A stretch of 20,663 nt of DNA from Propionibacteriaceae bacterium (GCA_031268065.1 JAIRXX010000170.1:1-20663); one strand, 5' to 3'; counted from the stretch's first letter, positions 1 to 7,949 are shown. A program made the numbers and translations. Notes: a model not told the origin generated them from the sequence alone.

Positions 1-303
1 CAGGCGGGGTTGGCTTGGAGTTTGTCCCACATCCCAGGGCCAAATCCAACCCGCGCAACAGGTGGCCGCCCGCGCCGCCTCCGCGATAATGGGACGAACA
101 ATAATGGGACAAACTCAAAGTCAGCTGCTTCGGCGAGCGCCATCAGCCCGCTACAGGCGGGGTTGGCTTGGAGTTTGTCCCACTCCCCAGGTGGCGCGTG
201 CGGTGGACTAGGAGTGGGCGGGGTTGGCTTGGGGTTTGTCCCATTTGGAGTTTGTCCCACTTCCTGGTGGCGCGTGCGGTGGACCAGGTGTGGGCGGGGT
301 TGG
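1..303. repeat. Intergenic patch of short direct and inverted repeats (TTTGTCCCA family)
   Basis: No convincing gene lies here. The bases at 1-30 recur exactly at 154-183. A 48-nt unit at 190-237 recurs at 266-313 with three mismatches. Both families share the core GGCGGGGTTGGCT, usually followed by TTTGTCCCA or GAGTTTGTCCCA (at 18-29, 171-182, 235-243 and 248-259). Inverted copies of the core appear at 105-116 (TGGGACAAACTC) and, degenerate, at 90-98. The last repeat runs across the metF stop codon, so it supplies the final codons of that gene. The open frames here are low-complexity products of the repeats, with no start signals. What the element is (an intergenic dispersed repeat, a protein-binding site or a transcript-end structure) cannot be told from one locus. 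Confidence 0.8.
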
Positions 304-1176
304 CTAGGGGTTTAGCGCGGCCAGGATTCGCTTGGTCGCGGTGGAGCGGTTCTGGGTGAAGAAGTGCAGGCCGGGAGCGCCACCGGCCAAGAGTTCGCGG
401 CACAGTTCTAGGGCTATTTCCAGGCCAACTTGGGCTACGGCTTGGGGATCGCCAGCCACTTCGCGCAGCCGGTTGGCGAGCGGGGCGGGCATCTCGGCCC
501 CGGAGAGTTGGGCGAAACGTTCCACTTGGGAGACGTCGGTGACCGGCATGATGCCGGCGATGACCGGCATGGTGCAGCCCAGACGGCGCAGCCGCCGCAC
601 CAACGCGAAATAGGACTCCGCGCGGAAGAAGAGCTGGGTGATGGCGAATTCGGCCCCGGCCTCCTGCTTGTCGAGCAGGATGCGGGCGTCCAGCTCGAAG
701 TCGTGGTGCTCGGGGTGGGCGTCGGGGAAAGCCGCGACTCCCACGCTGAAGTCCCCTTCGGCTTTGGCCAGCCGCACCAATTCGGTGGCGTTGGCCAGCC
801 CGCCCGGATGGGTGTGCCAGGGCGCTGTCGGCCCGCCTGACGGATCGCCGCGCAGCGCCAGGATGTGCCGCACTTTGAGTTTGGCATATGAACCCAACAC
901 GCTGCGGAGATCGTCCGCCGTCTGCCCGACGCAGGTGAGGTGGCCCATAGTGGCGACGCTGGTCTGCTGCTGGATGAAACGGGTGGCCGCCAAGGTCCGG
1001 TCGCGGGTGGAGCCGGAGGCCCCGTAGGTGACCGAGACGAAATCTGGTTTCAGCGGCTCAAGCTCGCGGACGGCGTTGCGCAGCGACTCCAGCCCCGCGT
1101 CGGTCTTGGGCGGGAAGAATTCAAAGGACATCGTTGGCGCGGCGGCCAACGATTGGGCAACGCTGAATTCGCTCAT
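304..1176 (-). CDS. metF: Methylenetetrahydrofolate reductase
   Basis: This 290-residue protein has the length and layout of bacterial MetF, the FAD-dependent cytosolic TIM-barrel enzyme that reduces 5,10-methylene-THF to 5-methyl-THF for methionine synthesis. Visible family motifs are SFEFFPPKT (residues 17-25, with the catalytic-type Glu at 19), FVSVTYGA (46-53), GHLTCVG (78-84), LALRGDP (106-112, Asp111 near the flavin) and the later AAFPDAHPEH and AGAEFAITQLFF stretches. The start is supported by an AAGGAAGG ribosome binding site at 1186-1193 on the minus strand. The internal Met16 has no such site. The gene begins 5 nt after the helD stop, so the two are probably co-transcribed, with the metF ribosome site partly inside the end of helD. 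The final codons (LNP-stop) lie within a copy of the downstream repeat. Confidence 0.95.
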   Translation of the reverse strand: MSEFSVAQSLAAAPTMSFEFFPPKTDAGLESLRNAVRELEPLKPDFVSVTYGASGSTRDRTLAATRFIQQQTSVATMGHLTCVGQTADDLRSVLGSYAKLKVRHILALRGDPSGGPTAPWHTHPGGLANATELVRLAKAEGDFSVGVAAFPDAHPEHHDFELDARILLDKQEAGAEFAITQLFFRAESYFALVRRLRRLGCTMPVIAGIMPVTDVSQVERFAQLSGAEMPAPLANRLREVAGDPQAVAQVGLEIALELCRELLAGGAPGLHFFTQNRSTATKRILAALNP

Positions 1177-1181
1177 CTTGG

Positions 1182-3356
1182 TCAGCCTTCCTTCGGAATC
1201 CAGCCGCCGCCGGAGTCCATGTCGATGGTCACCAGCCGTTGGGTCGGGCGGGTGAGGCAGACGTAAAGCACCCGTTCCCCGGCAGGGGAGTCGGCGATCA
1301 CGTCATCGGGGGAGACGACGATCACGGCGTCGTATTCCAAGCCCTTGACCCCCAACGGCGTGACCAGCACCAGCCGGTCGCCCAGCGATTCGGCAAATTC
1401 ATCTTGGCTGAGTTCAGCGGCGAGCCGGTCCCACCTGGAGGGGGGGATGATGACGCCGATGGTGCCCTCCACTTGGCGAGATAGCTCCCGCAGCGCCGAA
1501 GAGACCGCTTCGGCCAACCGCCCGCCAGCCGTGCGCAGCAGCTTCGGCGCGATTCCGGTGGAACGCACCGCATTGGGCAGATCGGCGTCGGGATAGGCTC
1601 GCAGCACGACGTTGGCGGCAAGCTCGAAGACCTCGGCGGGGGAGCGGTAGTTGGTGGAGAGCCGGAATTCCCGCTGCGGGGCGGAGCCGACCAATTCGGT
1701 GAAGGCTTTCCTGGATTCGGCAACGTTGGGCCAACTGCTCTGCGCGGCGTCGCCGACAATCGTCCAACTAGCCTGCGGGCCGCGTCGGCGCAGCATCCGC
1801 CACTGCATCGGGGACAGATCCTGCGCCTCGTCCACCAAGATGTGCGCGAAGGTGTCCTGGTTGTCCTCGTCGAGGGACGGCTCGCGCCGGTCGGTGAGCA
1901 AATCGGCGGTGGTGACCAATTCGCCCACCTCGGTGCCATCTGGCAGGAAGACCAAACTTAGATCGTCCACCGGCTCGGCGATGACTGGCCCGAGCAGCGA
2001 CATCAGCTCGTCGAGCAGCGCCACATCGGCCACCGACCAATCCCGTGCCGCGTAGCTCTCGGCCAGCACGGCTTGTTCTTCGCTGGAGAGCAGGCCCTCG
2101 GCTATCAGGCTCAGCGTTTGCGCGGAGGAGAGCCGGGCCAGCACGTCTTCGGGAACCAGCTCGGGCCACCACGATTGAACGAACATCCGGTAATTCGCCG
2201 AACTGGCGATGAGGTCCTGGGCGGTCTCGAAAGAGATTTCCGCATCTTCGGGAAGCTGGCGGTAGAGCGCGTGTTGCAGGCTCTCTTCCGCTGCCCGCCT
2301 ACCGGCGTTGGCCTTGGTCCGGGTGAGGATGTCGCGGCGGATTCGCTCTAGGCTGGTGGCGTCCAGGCTGAGCACATTGCCCTTGACGCTCACTTGCAGC
2401 TTCTCCGCGCCCCTGTCGATCAACGGCAGGCTGACCAGCCGTTTCAGCAGCGGGACCATGCGCAGGCTGCCCTTGATTTCAGCCGCCCGCGCGGAGTCGA
2501 TGCGGTTCGCGGTAATTTTGAGCACGTCGGCGGCGACTTGCCCGATCGCCCGCAGGGTCACCGAGTCCTCGCCCAAGCTGGGCAGCACCCGCTCTATGTA
2601 ATTCATGAAGAGCGCGCTCGGGCCGACCACCAGGATGCCGCCGCGCTCGAAACGGCGGCGGTTCGAGTAGAGCAGGTAGGCGGCGCGATGCAGGGCGACG
2701 ACCGTCTTGCCGGTGCCGGGGCCGCCAGAGATGACGGTCACCCCGCGGTGGTCGGCGCGGATGGCCTGGTCTTGCTCGGCTTGGATCGTGGCTACGATGT
2801 CGCGCATCTGATGCCCGCGCGCGCGTTTGAGCGAGGCCATCAGAGCGCCCTCGCCCACGATCACCAGATCGTCCCGCTGTGCCGAAGAGTCGAGCAGGTC
2901 ATCCTCGATGCCGGTCACTTGGTCGTTGCGGCAGCGCAGCACCCGGCGGCGGACGACCCCCATCGGATGCGTTGCGGTGGCGCGGTAGAAAGGCTCGGCT
3001 GCCCTGGCCCGCCAATCGATGACCAGCGGTTCGTACTCTTCGTCGCGGACGCCAATGCGCCCGATGTAGCGCACCTCGCGGTCAACGTGGTCCAGCCGCC
3101 CGAAGACCAGGCCTTCGTGCTCCGCGTCCAGGATCGCCAGCCGCCGGGCAGCTTGGAAGGCGAAAGCGTCCCGCTCGAACAGCGCGGTGCCGTCCTCTTC
3201 GCGCACGTAGCTGAAGCGGTCAGACTTGAACAAATCGCGCCCTTGGCGGGCCACTGTTTGCGCTGACTGGGTTGCCTGGTCGAGATAGCGGTAAACCAGA
3301 TCGACATGAGCCTGCTCTACCGCCAGTTCTTGCTGCAGGAGCTGGCTTGAGTCCAC
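1182..3356 (-). CDS. helD: HelD-type UvrD-like helicase, RNA polymerase recycling factor
   Basis: This is a 724-residue superfamily 1 NTPase. Numbered from the chosen start, it has an N-terminal alpha-helical, charged segment (about 1-110), a Q-motif-like IQAEQDQAIR (191-200) and Walker A GGPGTGKT (211-218). After a long insertion come Walker B LVDEAQD, motif III VVGDAAQSSW, motif IV YRSP, motif V GVKGLEYDAV and motif VI YVCLTRPTQ. HelD proteins of Gram-positive bacteria bind RNA polymerase and free it from stalled or idle complexes, and this order of motifs and length fits them. An ATG 25 codons upstream (3431) is in frame, but GTG at 3356 is preferred. It is preceded by GAAAGG about six bases away, and VDSSQLLQQEL begins a typical HelD N-terminus. 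The upstream 25 codons look like translated promoter. It shares a probable operon with metF. Confidence 0.88.
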   Translation of the reverse strand: MDSSQLLQQELAVEQAHVDLVYRYLDQATQSAQTVARQGRDLFKSDRFSYVREEDGTALFERDAFAFQAARRLAILDAEHEGLVFGRLDHVDREVRYIGRIGVRDEEYEPLVIDWRARAAEPFYRATATHPMGVVRRRVLRCRNDQVTGIEDDLLDSSAQRDDLVIVGEGALMASLKRARGHQMRDIVATIQAEQDQAIRADHRGVTVISGGPGTGKTVVALHRAAYLLYSNRRRFERGGILVVGPSALFMNYIERVLPSLGEDSVTLRAIGQVAADVLKITANRIDSARAAEIKGSLRMVPLLKRLVSLPLIDRGAEKLQVSVKGNVLSLDATSLERIRRDILTRTKANAGRRAAEESLQHALYRQLPEDAEISFETAQDLIASSANYRMFVQSWWPELVPEDVLARLSSAQTLSLIAEGLLSSEEQAVLAESYAARDWSVADVALLDELMSLLGPVIAEPVDDLSLVFLPDGTEVGELVTTADLLTDRREPSLDEDNQDTFAHILVDEAQDLSPMQWRMLRRRGPQASWTIVGDAAQSSWPNVAESRKAFTELVGSAPQREFRLSTNYRSPAEVFELAANVVLRAYPDADLPNAVRSTGIAPKLLRTAGGRLAEAVSSALRELSRQVEGTIGVIIPPSRWDRLAAELSQDEFAESLGDRLVLVTPLGVKGLEYDAVIVVSPDDVIADSPAGERVLYVCLTRPTQRLVTIDMDSGGGWIPKEG

Positions 3357-3660
3357 GAGTGGCCTTTCGGAAATTGACCGAAATATTATTCTATGACAGC
3401 TTGTCTGGTCATATCGAGCCGGTGTCCCCATTGCGGAACCGCCCAGGCCATGTTGTTCCGGGTTCGGCTTTGGCTGTTACTTTGTATACGGCGGGCTGTG
3501 AGCGCCGCTACGGCAAGCTGTGAGCGTGGGAATCCGGTGTCCGCGCCGGTGAAGATGCCTGCCAAGCCCCACACCAGTGCTGTGTTCAGCGATAATGGTT
3601 TTGGCGCGGCATTGGCTGCCCTGAGAATGTTAAGATGGCTAACAAAGTCTAGGAGGGTAC
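3357..3660. other. Divergent intergenic region between helD and nagB
   Basis: This 304-base stretch holds no supported gene and should carry the promoters of both flanking operons. The nagB side ends in a clear AGGAGGG ribosome site at 3651-3657, with a possible -10 TAAGAT at 3631-3636 but no good -35. A perfect 10-base direct repeat, GCTGTGAGCG, occurs at 3495-3504 and 3517-3526, spaced 22 bases apart (about two helical turns). An inverted repeat sits at 3392-3413 near helD. These could be operator sites, but none matches a regulator consensus well enough to name. Confidence 0.6.
3392..3413. promoter_or_regulatory. Inverted repeat, possible operator upstream of helD
   Basis: TATGAC and GTCATA form perfect 6-base inverted arms around a 10-base spacer, 36 bases upstream of the helD GTG. 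The surrounding DNA is locally AT-rich (3381-3394), as expected of a promoter. The position suits a repressor or activator of helD, but a chance palindrome of this size is also possible. Confidence 0.3.
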
Positions 3661-4464
3661 ATGGACGTTATCATTTGCCGAGATGACACTGAAGTCGGCG
3701 CCTATGCGGCGGCGAAAGTTGCGAAAGTGGCCCGAGCGGCCTCCCAAGCCGGACGGAATGCGGTGCTGGGAGTGGCCACCGGCTCGTCCCCGTTGGCGAC
3801 CTATACGGCTTTGGCTGCCTTGGCCGCGCGCGGCAAAGTTGACCTGTCCCAGGCTTCCGCCTTTGCGCTGGACGAATATGTCGGCCTGCCTGCCGGGCAT
3901 CCGCAGAGCTATCGGGAAGTGATCCGGCGCACAGTTGTGGAGCCATTGGGATTGCGCGCCGACCGCGTTCACGTCCCAGACGGCTTCGCTGGCGATCTGG
4001 AACGGGCGGCGGCTGATTATGAGCGGGCGATCCGGGAAGCGGGTGGCGTTGACGTTCAGATTCTCGGCGTCGGCTCAAACGGGCACATCGGTTTCAACGA
4101 GCCAACCTCGTCGCTAAGCTCCCGGACCCGGATCAAAACTTTGACCGAGCAGACCCGGCGCGACAACGCGCGTTTCTTCGGCAGCTTGGAACAAGTGCCC
4201 AAGCACTGCCTGACCCAAGGTCTGGGCACGATCATGGAGGCCAGGCACTGTGTCTTGGTAGCCTCGGGTGCGCCCAAGGCGGCGGCGATACGAGCCGTGG
4301 TGGAAGGCCCGATCACCGCGATGTGCCCCGGCTCGGTGCTGCAGCTTCACCAACGGGCGACGATCATCGTGGATGACGCGGCTGCGGCAGAGTTGGAATT
4401 GGCCGGTTACTATCGACAGCTATACGCAGACCTGCCCGACTGGCAGCGGGTCGAATTAGTCTAA
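3661..4464 (+). CDS. nagB: Glucosamine-6-phosphate deaminase
   Basis: This 267-residue cytosolic enzyme converts glucosamine-6-phosphate to fructose-6-phosphate and ammonia, the step that brings amino sugars into glycolysis. The family signature is complete: GVATGSSP phosphate loop (37-44), LDEY with the proton-abstracting Asp71, GSNGHIGFNEP (138-148) with His142 and Glu147, the RTRIKTL stretch (155-161) and GLGTIMEA (187-194). The residue two before the His is Asn rather than the Asp of the E. coli enzyme; I recall the same Asn in Gram-positive homologues, so it is not a defect. The start follows AGGAGGG by three bases. nagA lies 79 bases downstream on the same strand, giving the usual two-step GlcNAc-6-P pathway. 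Confidence 0.96.
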   Translation: MDVIICRDDTEVGAYAAAKVAKVARAASQAGRNAVLGVATGSSPLATYTALAALAARGKVDLSQASAFALDEYVGLPAGHPQSYREVIRRTVVEPLGLRADRVHVPDGFAGDLERAAADYERAIREAGGVDVQILGVGSNGHIGFNEPTSSLSSRTRIKTLTEQTRRDNARFFGSLEQVPKHCLTQGLGTIMEARHCVLVASGAPKAAAIRAVVEGPITAMCPGSVLQLHQRATIIVDDAAAAELELAGYYRQLYADLPDWQRVELV

Positions 4465-4543
4465 GGGCCAATGTGGCCGCCGATGGCCAACACAGCCAAC
4501 GATGGCCTGTGCTGGGCTGGCGGCGGCTGGAGAGGGGCATCCA

Positions 4544-5677
4544 ATGAGCCATAAAGGGGCGGCAATGATTGTCAGCGGTCGGCTTTGGCGGGCGGAAAGC
4601 TCCGACTTCGCCCAAGGGTGGTTGGCGGTGGAGCAAGGCCGCATCGCCGCCAGCGGTTGGGGCGAGGCCGGAGAACCGGCTGCTATTTCCCCGTCCGGGC
4701 TGATCGCCCCAGGTTTTGTGGACGTCCACAGCCACGGGGGCGCGGGAGCGGCCTTCACCGAGGGCGCACGGGCAGCGCGGACGGTCCTGGACGCGCACCG
4801 CAGGCAGGGCACCACCACGATGAGCGCGTCTTTGGTGAGCGCCGACCTGGACGAGATAGTGGCCCAGGTGGAGGCGTTGGCGCCACTGGTCGCCAGCGGC
4901 GAACTCGCCGGGGTGCATCTGGAGGGGCCGTGGATTTCCCCCCAGCGCAAGGGGGCGCACGATCTGGGCAAACTCGCCGCCCCGACTCCAGCGGCTGTGG
5001 ACCGGGTGCTAGCCCTGGCGCCGGGCTTGGTGCGGATGGTGACCATCGCGCCCGAATTGGACTGCGCGGAGCAGGCGATACGCCGCCTGAGCGCCGCTGG
5101 CATCGTGGTGGCCCTCGGCCACACCGCCGCCGACTACGCCTGCTTCCGATCCGGCTTCGACACCGGCGCCAGCGGCGTCACCCACCTGTTCAACGCCATG
5201 CCCGATCTGGGCAAGCGCGATCCCGGCCCGGTGCTGGCCGCCTGGCGCGATCCCAGGGCTTGGCTGGAGCTGGTCTTCGACGGCCACCATGTGGATGCCC
5301 GTTTGGCCGCGTTCTGCTGCGAGCAATTCCCGGAACGGATGGTGCTGATCACCGACGCGATGGCCGCCGCCGGAATGGGCGACGGCGATTACACCCTCGG
5401 CGGGCTGCCGGTCAGGGTCTCGGGCGGCGTGGCGCGGCTGACCAGCGACGGCGCCATCGCCGGAAGCACGATCACCCTCGCCGACGCGCTGGCCAACGCG
5501 GTCGCCAACGGCATCCCGCTCGGCACGGCGGTGCGGCTGGCCAGCGCCAACCCCGCCGCCTACCTGGGACTGGGTGATGTCGGGCGGCTCACCGCAGGCG
5601 CGAAAGCCGATCTGGTCGAATTGGACGAGTCGGGCCGGGTGCTAAATCCCGACCTGGCGCGGACTGCGCGTTCGTAA
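4544..5677 (+). CDS. nagA: N-acetylglucosamine-6-phosphate deacetylase
   Basis: This amidohydrolase removes the acetyl group from GlcNAc-6-P to give the NagB substrate. With the chosen start it has 377 residues, normal for the family. Visible residues are the HSH motif in FVDVHSHGG (His62, His64), metal ligands Glu127 in HLEGPW, His193 in ALGHT and His214 in THLFNAM, and catalytic Asp271 in LITDAM. The C-terminus contains the usual AGAKADLVELD strand that completes the beta-sandwich. The frame is open back to 4502, but ATG 4544 has AGGGG (4533-4537) six bases upstream. A second candidate, ATG 4565, follows AAAGGGG (4553-4559) by five bases and cannot be excluded. The gene probably shares the nagB transcript. 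Its stop at 5675-5677 lies just before the infA promoter. Confidence 0.93.
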   Translation: MSHKGAAMIVSGRLWRAESSDFAQGWLAVEQGRIAASGWGEAGEPAAISPSGLIAPGFVDVHSHGGAGAAFTEGARAARTVLDAHRRQGTTTMSASLVSADLDEIVAQVEALAPLVASGELAGVHLEGPWISPQRKGAHDLGKLAAPTPAAVDRVLALAPGLVRMVTIAPELDCAEQAIRRLSAAGIVVALGHTAADYACFRSGFDTGASGVTHLFNAMPDLGKRDPGPVLAAWRDPRAWLELVFDGHHVDARLAAFCCEQFPERMVLITDAMAAAGMGDGDYTLGGLPVRVSGGVARLTSDGAIAGSTITLADALANAVANGIPLGTAVRLASANPAAYLGLGDVGRLTAGAKADLVELDESGRVLNPDLARTARS

Positions 5678-5679
5678 TT

Positions 5680-5708
5680 TTGGCTCACCCTCAGCCTTGG
5701 AGTAAGCT
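5680..5708 (+). promoter_or_regulatory. Probable housekeeping promoter of the infA-rplQ operon
   Basis: TTGGCT (5680-5685) and TAAGCT (5703-5708) are separated by exactly 17 bases, a good vegetative-sigma layout, starting three bases after nagA ends. The predicted transcript would have a leader of roughly 50 bases containing a small stem, CCTGC-GTTT-GCAGG (5723-5736), before infA. The ribosome site is GGGAG just upstream of the infA ATG. Confidence 0.55.
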
Positions 5709-5765
5709 TGCCCTTCGTGTGACCTGCGTTTGCAGGCGTGCGTCCAATACAAATCATAGGGAGCA

Positions 5766-5987
5766 ATGGCTAAGAAAGAAGGCGCCCTCGAAATCGAGGG
5801 GACCGTTGTCGAAGCCCTGCCCAATGCCATGTTCCGGGTGGAACTGGCCAACGGGCATAAAGTGCTGGCGACTATCAGCGGCAAGATGCGGCAACACTAC
5901 ATCCGCATCATTCCGGCTGACAGAGTGGTCGTCGAACTGTCACCCTACGATTTGAATCGCGGGCGCATCGTCTTCAGACACAGGTGA
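5766..5987 (+). CDS. infA: Translation initiation factor IF-1
   Basis: This 73-residue single OB-fold protein is almost identical in pattern to bacterial IF-1, including [30 protein letters not shown] and [20 protein letters not shown]-1 binds the ribosomal A site during 30S initiation and aids IF-2 and IF-3. The ATG follows a GGGAG ribosome site at short spacing. It is the first gene of the ribosomal protein/RNA polymerase alpha operon and has its own promoter-like sequence behind nagA. In many actinobacteria the genes upstream of infA are secY-adk-map; here they are nagB-nagA, so this end of the ribosomal superoperon appears to have been separated. Confidence 0.98.
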   Translation: MAKKEGALEIEGTVVEALPNAMFRVELANGHKVLATISGKMRQHYIRIIPADRVVVELSPYDLNRGRIVFRHR

Positions 5988-6075
5988 CGAAAAACAACCA
6001 CCAGTTGGTCGTGGGATTCCCCAGCTTTAAAACCAGGGGCAAACCCGCGCCCAGCGACGCAGAGAAAGTAGCTTG

Positions 6076-6189
6076 ATGAAGGTCCAACCGAGCGTCAAGA
6101 AGATCTGCGACAAGTGCAAGGTAATCCGCCGGCACGGTCGCGTCATGGTCATCTGCGAAAACCCGCGCCACAAGCAGCGTCAAGGCTGA
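6076..6189 (+). CDS. rpmJ: 50S ribosomal protein L36
   Basis: This 37-residue protein reads [15 protein letters not shown] at its start, with the zinc-binding set Cys11, Cys14, Cys27 and His32 intact. It is therefore the zinc-containing (C+) form of L36, a small protein of the large subunit. A GAGAAAG ribosome site lies about ten bases upstream of the ATG. It sits 88 bases after infA in the usual order and is followed by an unusually long, structured gap before rpsM. An actinobacterium may carry a second, zinc-free L36 elsewhere, but that cannot be seen here. Confidence 0.97.
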   Translation: MKVQPSVKKICDKCKVIRRHGRVMVICENPRHKQRQG

Positions 6190-6225
6190 GGCGAGCGGGC
6201 CAGCGGATACACAACTGAATAATGG

Positions 6226-6463
6226 GGCAGCCACGGCTGCCAAGAGAAAAACGTGATAGCAACCGCGACAACGCCTAGCTAGCCGAACACAGCGAAACCA
6301 ATCGCCGTAAGAAGCTATCTGGGCAACAGCGGGAGGAAACTCCCAACAGTCGCGGACACCTCCGGGCGAAGGCCGGAGCTTGCGGGCCACCGCGAGACGC
6401 ATCACGCCAGACACCTTCGCCAGGCTGGGGACAGCCTGAGAAAAATGAAAGGTATTACGCCTA
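6226..6463 (+). promoter_or_regulatory. Structured RNA leader upstream of rpsM (candidate autoregulatory element)
   Basis: The 274-base rpmJ-rpsM gap has no coding frame of note but is dense in complementary segments. They are: GGCAGCC/GGCTGCC (6226-6241); GCGA/TCGC (6292-6305); GGGAG-GAAA-CTCCC with a GNRA-type tetraloop (6331-6344); CTCCGG/CCGGAG (6360-6378); a 7-bp stem with one G-U (6379-6396); and CAGGCT/AGCCTG (6421-6438). Two longer-range pairings cross each other: GATAGC 6255-6260 with GCTATC 6314-6319, and CCGCGAC 6263-6269 with GTCGCGG 6349-6355. That is a pseudoknot or two alternative folds. In E. coli the ribosomal alpha operon is controlled by S4 binding a pseudoknot before rpsM; this gap occupies the same place and rpsD is in the same operon. 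Control by S4 here is inference. The rpsM ribosome site (AAAGG near 6448) lies just downstream of the last stem. Confidence 0.55.
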
Positions 6464-6838
6464 ATGGCACGCCTAATCGGGGTCGACCTGCCGCGCGACA
6501 AGCGCTTGGAAGTCGCCCTCACCTATATTTACGGCATCGGGCGAACCCGTGCCGCGAAAACCCTGGAGGCCACTGGAGTCAGTGGCGATATCCGCGTCCA
6601 CCAACTCACCGACGAACAGCTCGTCAAGCTCCGCGACTACCTCGAAGCCAATTACGAGACTGAGGGCGACCTGCGCCGCAGCGTCGCCGCCGACATTCGT
6701 CGCAAGATCGACATCGGTTCCTACCAGGGCCGCCGTCATCGCATGGGCCTTCCAGTGCGCGGTCAGCGCACCCGGACCAACGCCCGCACCCGCAAGGGCA
6801 AGAAGAAGGCTGTCGCCGGTAAGAAGAAGGCCAAGTAG
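6464..6838 (+). CDS. rpsM: 30S ribosomal protein S13
   Basis: This 124-residue protein begins [25 protein letters not shown] and contains the S13 helix-two-turn-helix region and the RQRT-like [17 protein letters not shown] basic tail that reaches tRNA and the inter-subunit bridge. S13 is in the head of the small subunit. The ATG is preceded by AAAGG about 11 bases upstream, a longer spacing than for its neighbours, and by the structured leader described separately. rpsK follows after 32 bases. Confidence 0.97.
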   Translation: MARLIGVDLPRDKRLEVALTYIYGIGRTRAAKTLEATGVSGDIRVHQLTDEQLVKLRDYLEANYETEGDLRRSVAADIRRKIDIGSYQGRRHRMGLPVRGQRTRTNARTRKGKKKAVAGKKKAK

Positions 6839-6870
6839 GCCACGGGATAACTCCAGGAGATAACAAAAGT

Positions 6871-7290
6871 ATGGCTACTGCAGGCCGCACCGCAGCGCAA
6901 AGGGCTGCTGCGAAGACCAAGGTGCGTCGCAAAGAAAAGAAGAATATCGTCGCCGGTCAGGCGCATATTAAGAGCACCTTTAACAACACGATCATCTCGA
7001 TCACCGATCCCGCTGGTTCGGTGATCGCATGGGCCAGCGCCGGCACTGTCGGCTTCAAAGGCTCCCGCAAGTCCACCCCGTTCGCCGCCGGCATGGCCGC
7101 TGAGGCCGCTGGCCGCCGCGCTATGGAACACGGCATGAAGCGGGTGGACATCTTCGTCAAAGGCCCCGGTTCCGGCCGGGAGACGGCGATTCGTTCCCTG
7201 GGTGGTGTCGGTCTGGAGATCGGCCCGATCCAAGATGTGACCCCGGTTCCACACAATGGCTGCCGTCCGCCCAAGCGGCGTCGCGTCTAA
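6871..7290 (+). CDS. rpsK: 30S ribosomal protein S11
   Basis: This 139-residue S11 has the conserved core [54 protein letters not shown] and the C-terminal [18 protein letters not shown]11 lies on the platform of the 30S subunit near the mRNA exit. The N-terminus carries the extra Ala/Lys-rich stretch usual in actinobacteria. AGGAGA at 6855-6860 precedes the ATG by ten bases. It is the third small-subunit or L36-type ribosomal gene of the operon and is followed 20 bases later by rpsD. Confidence 0.98.
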   Translation: MATAGRTAAQRAAAKTKVRRKEKKNIVAGQAHIKSTFNNTIISITDPAGSVIAWASAGTVGFKGSRKSTPFAAGMAAEAAGRRAMEHGMKRVDIFVKGPGSGRETAIRSLGGVGLEIGPIQDVTPVPHNGCRPPKRRRV

Positions 7291-7295
7291 GAGTC

Positions 7296-7310
7296 GAGAG
7301 GAGAAATCTC
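7296..7310 (+). promoter_or_regulatory. rpsD ribosome binding site within a short inverted repeat
   Basis: The rpsD Shine-Dalgarno AGGAG (7299-7303) is flanked by GAGA (7296-7299) and TCTC (7307-7310), which abuts the ATG at 7311. The 4-bp stem is weak, but it would place the purine stretch in the loop. It may be chance. Confidence 0.35.
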
Positions 7311-7916
7311 ATGGCCCGTTACACCGGCCCAATAACCAAGAAGTCCCGTCGGCTCGGCACCGATCTCATCGGCAACGACAAGGCCTTCAACCGCCGCCCC
7401 TATCCTCCGGGAATGCATGGGCGTGGCCGGACGAAGGAATCGGAATACCTGCTGCAGATGAAAGAGAAGCAGAAGGCCCGCTACGCCTATGGCGTGTTGG
7501 AGAAGCAATTCCGTCGCTACTACGAGGAGGCGACCAGGCTCACCGGCAAGACCGGCGACAACCTGCTGATCATCCTCGAATCGCGGCTGGACAATGTGAT
7601 CTACCGCGCTGGCTTCGCCGCCACCCGCCGCCAGGCCCGCCAGTTGGTGGTCCACGGGCATTTCAGCGTGAACGGCAGGAAAGTCAACGTCCCCAGCTTT
7701 AGGGTGAGCGCCTACGACGTCATCGACGTCAAGCCGAAGTCGCTCAACATTTATCCGCTGCTGGTGGCCCGCGAGACCCATCATGAGCGCACCGTTCCGG
7801 CCTGGCTGACAGTCAGGCCCAACCGGATGCGGGTTTTGGTACACCAACTGCCCGTCAGGGAACAAATCACCGTAGACGTCAACGAACAGTTGATCGTCGA
7901 ACTTTATTCAAAGTAA
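7311..7916 (+). CDS. rpsD: 30S ribosomal protein S4
   Basis: This 201-residue S4 contains the N-terminal arm, the helical LQMKEKQKARYAYGVLEKQFRRYY region (residues about 46-70) and the S4 RNA-binding domain from LESRLDNVIYRAGFAATRRQARQLVVHGH onward, with PSFRVSAYDVIDV after it. S4 is a primary 16S rRNA assembly protein and, in several bacteria, the translational repressor of its own operon. The N-terminus has no cysteine cluster, so it is the zinc-free form, whereas L36 in the same operon keeps zinc ligands. The start has AGGAG eight bases upstream. A 122-base structured gap separates it from rpoA. Confidence 0.98.
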   Translation: MARYTGPITKKSRRLGTDLIGNDKAFNRRPYPPGMHGRGRTKESEYLLQMKEKQKARYAYGVLEKQFRRYYEEATRLTGKTGDNLLIILESRLDNVIYRAGFAATRRQARQLVVHGHFSVNGRKVNVPSFRVSAYDVIDVKPKSLNIYPLLVARETHHERTVPAWLTVRPNRMRVLVHQLPVREQITVDVNEQLIVELYSK

Positions 7917-7949
7917 CCAACTACTCACCGTCATATAGCGGGCGGTGCC

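Noticed and set aside
1..303. CRISPR array
   Set aside because: Repeat copies differ in length and spacing, occur in both orientations, and no regular spacers or cas genes are present.
10..403. Several overlapping open frames on both strands in the first 400 bases
   Set aside because: They are low-complexity translations of the repeat cluster or of the metF antisense strand, with no ribosome sites and no family resemblance.
3661..4464. Loss of an active-site Asp in NagB (Asn140)
   Set aside because: Asn at this place is, as I recall, usual in Gram-positive NagB, and the catalytic Asp, His and Glu are present.
6190..6463. RNase P RNA, tmRNA, T-box or a known riboswitch in the rpmJ-rpsM gap
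   Set aside because: The gap is too short or lacks the hallmark sequences I know for each (RNase P conserved cores, T-box GGUGGNACCGCG, thi-box, cobalamin box).
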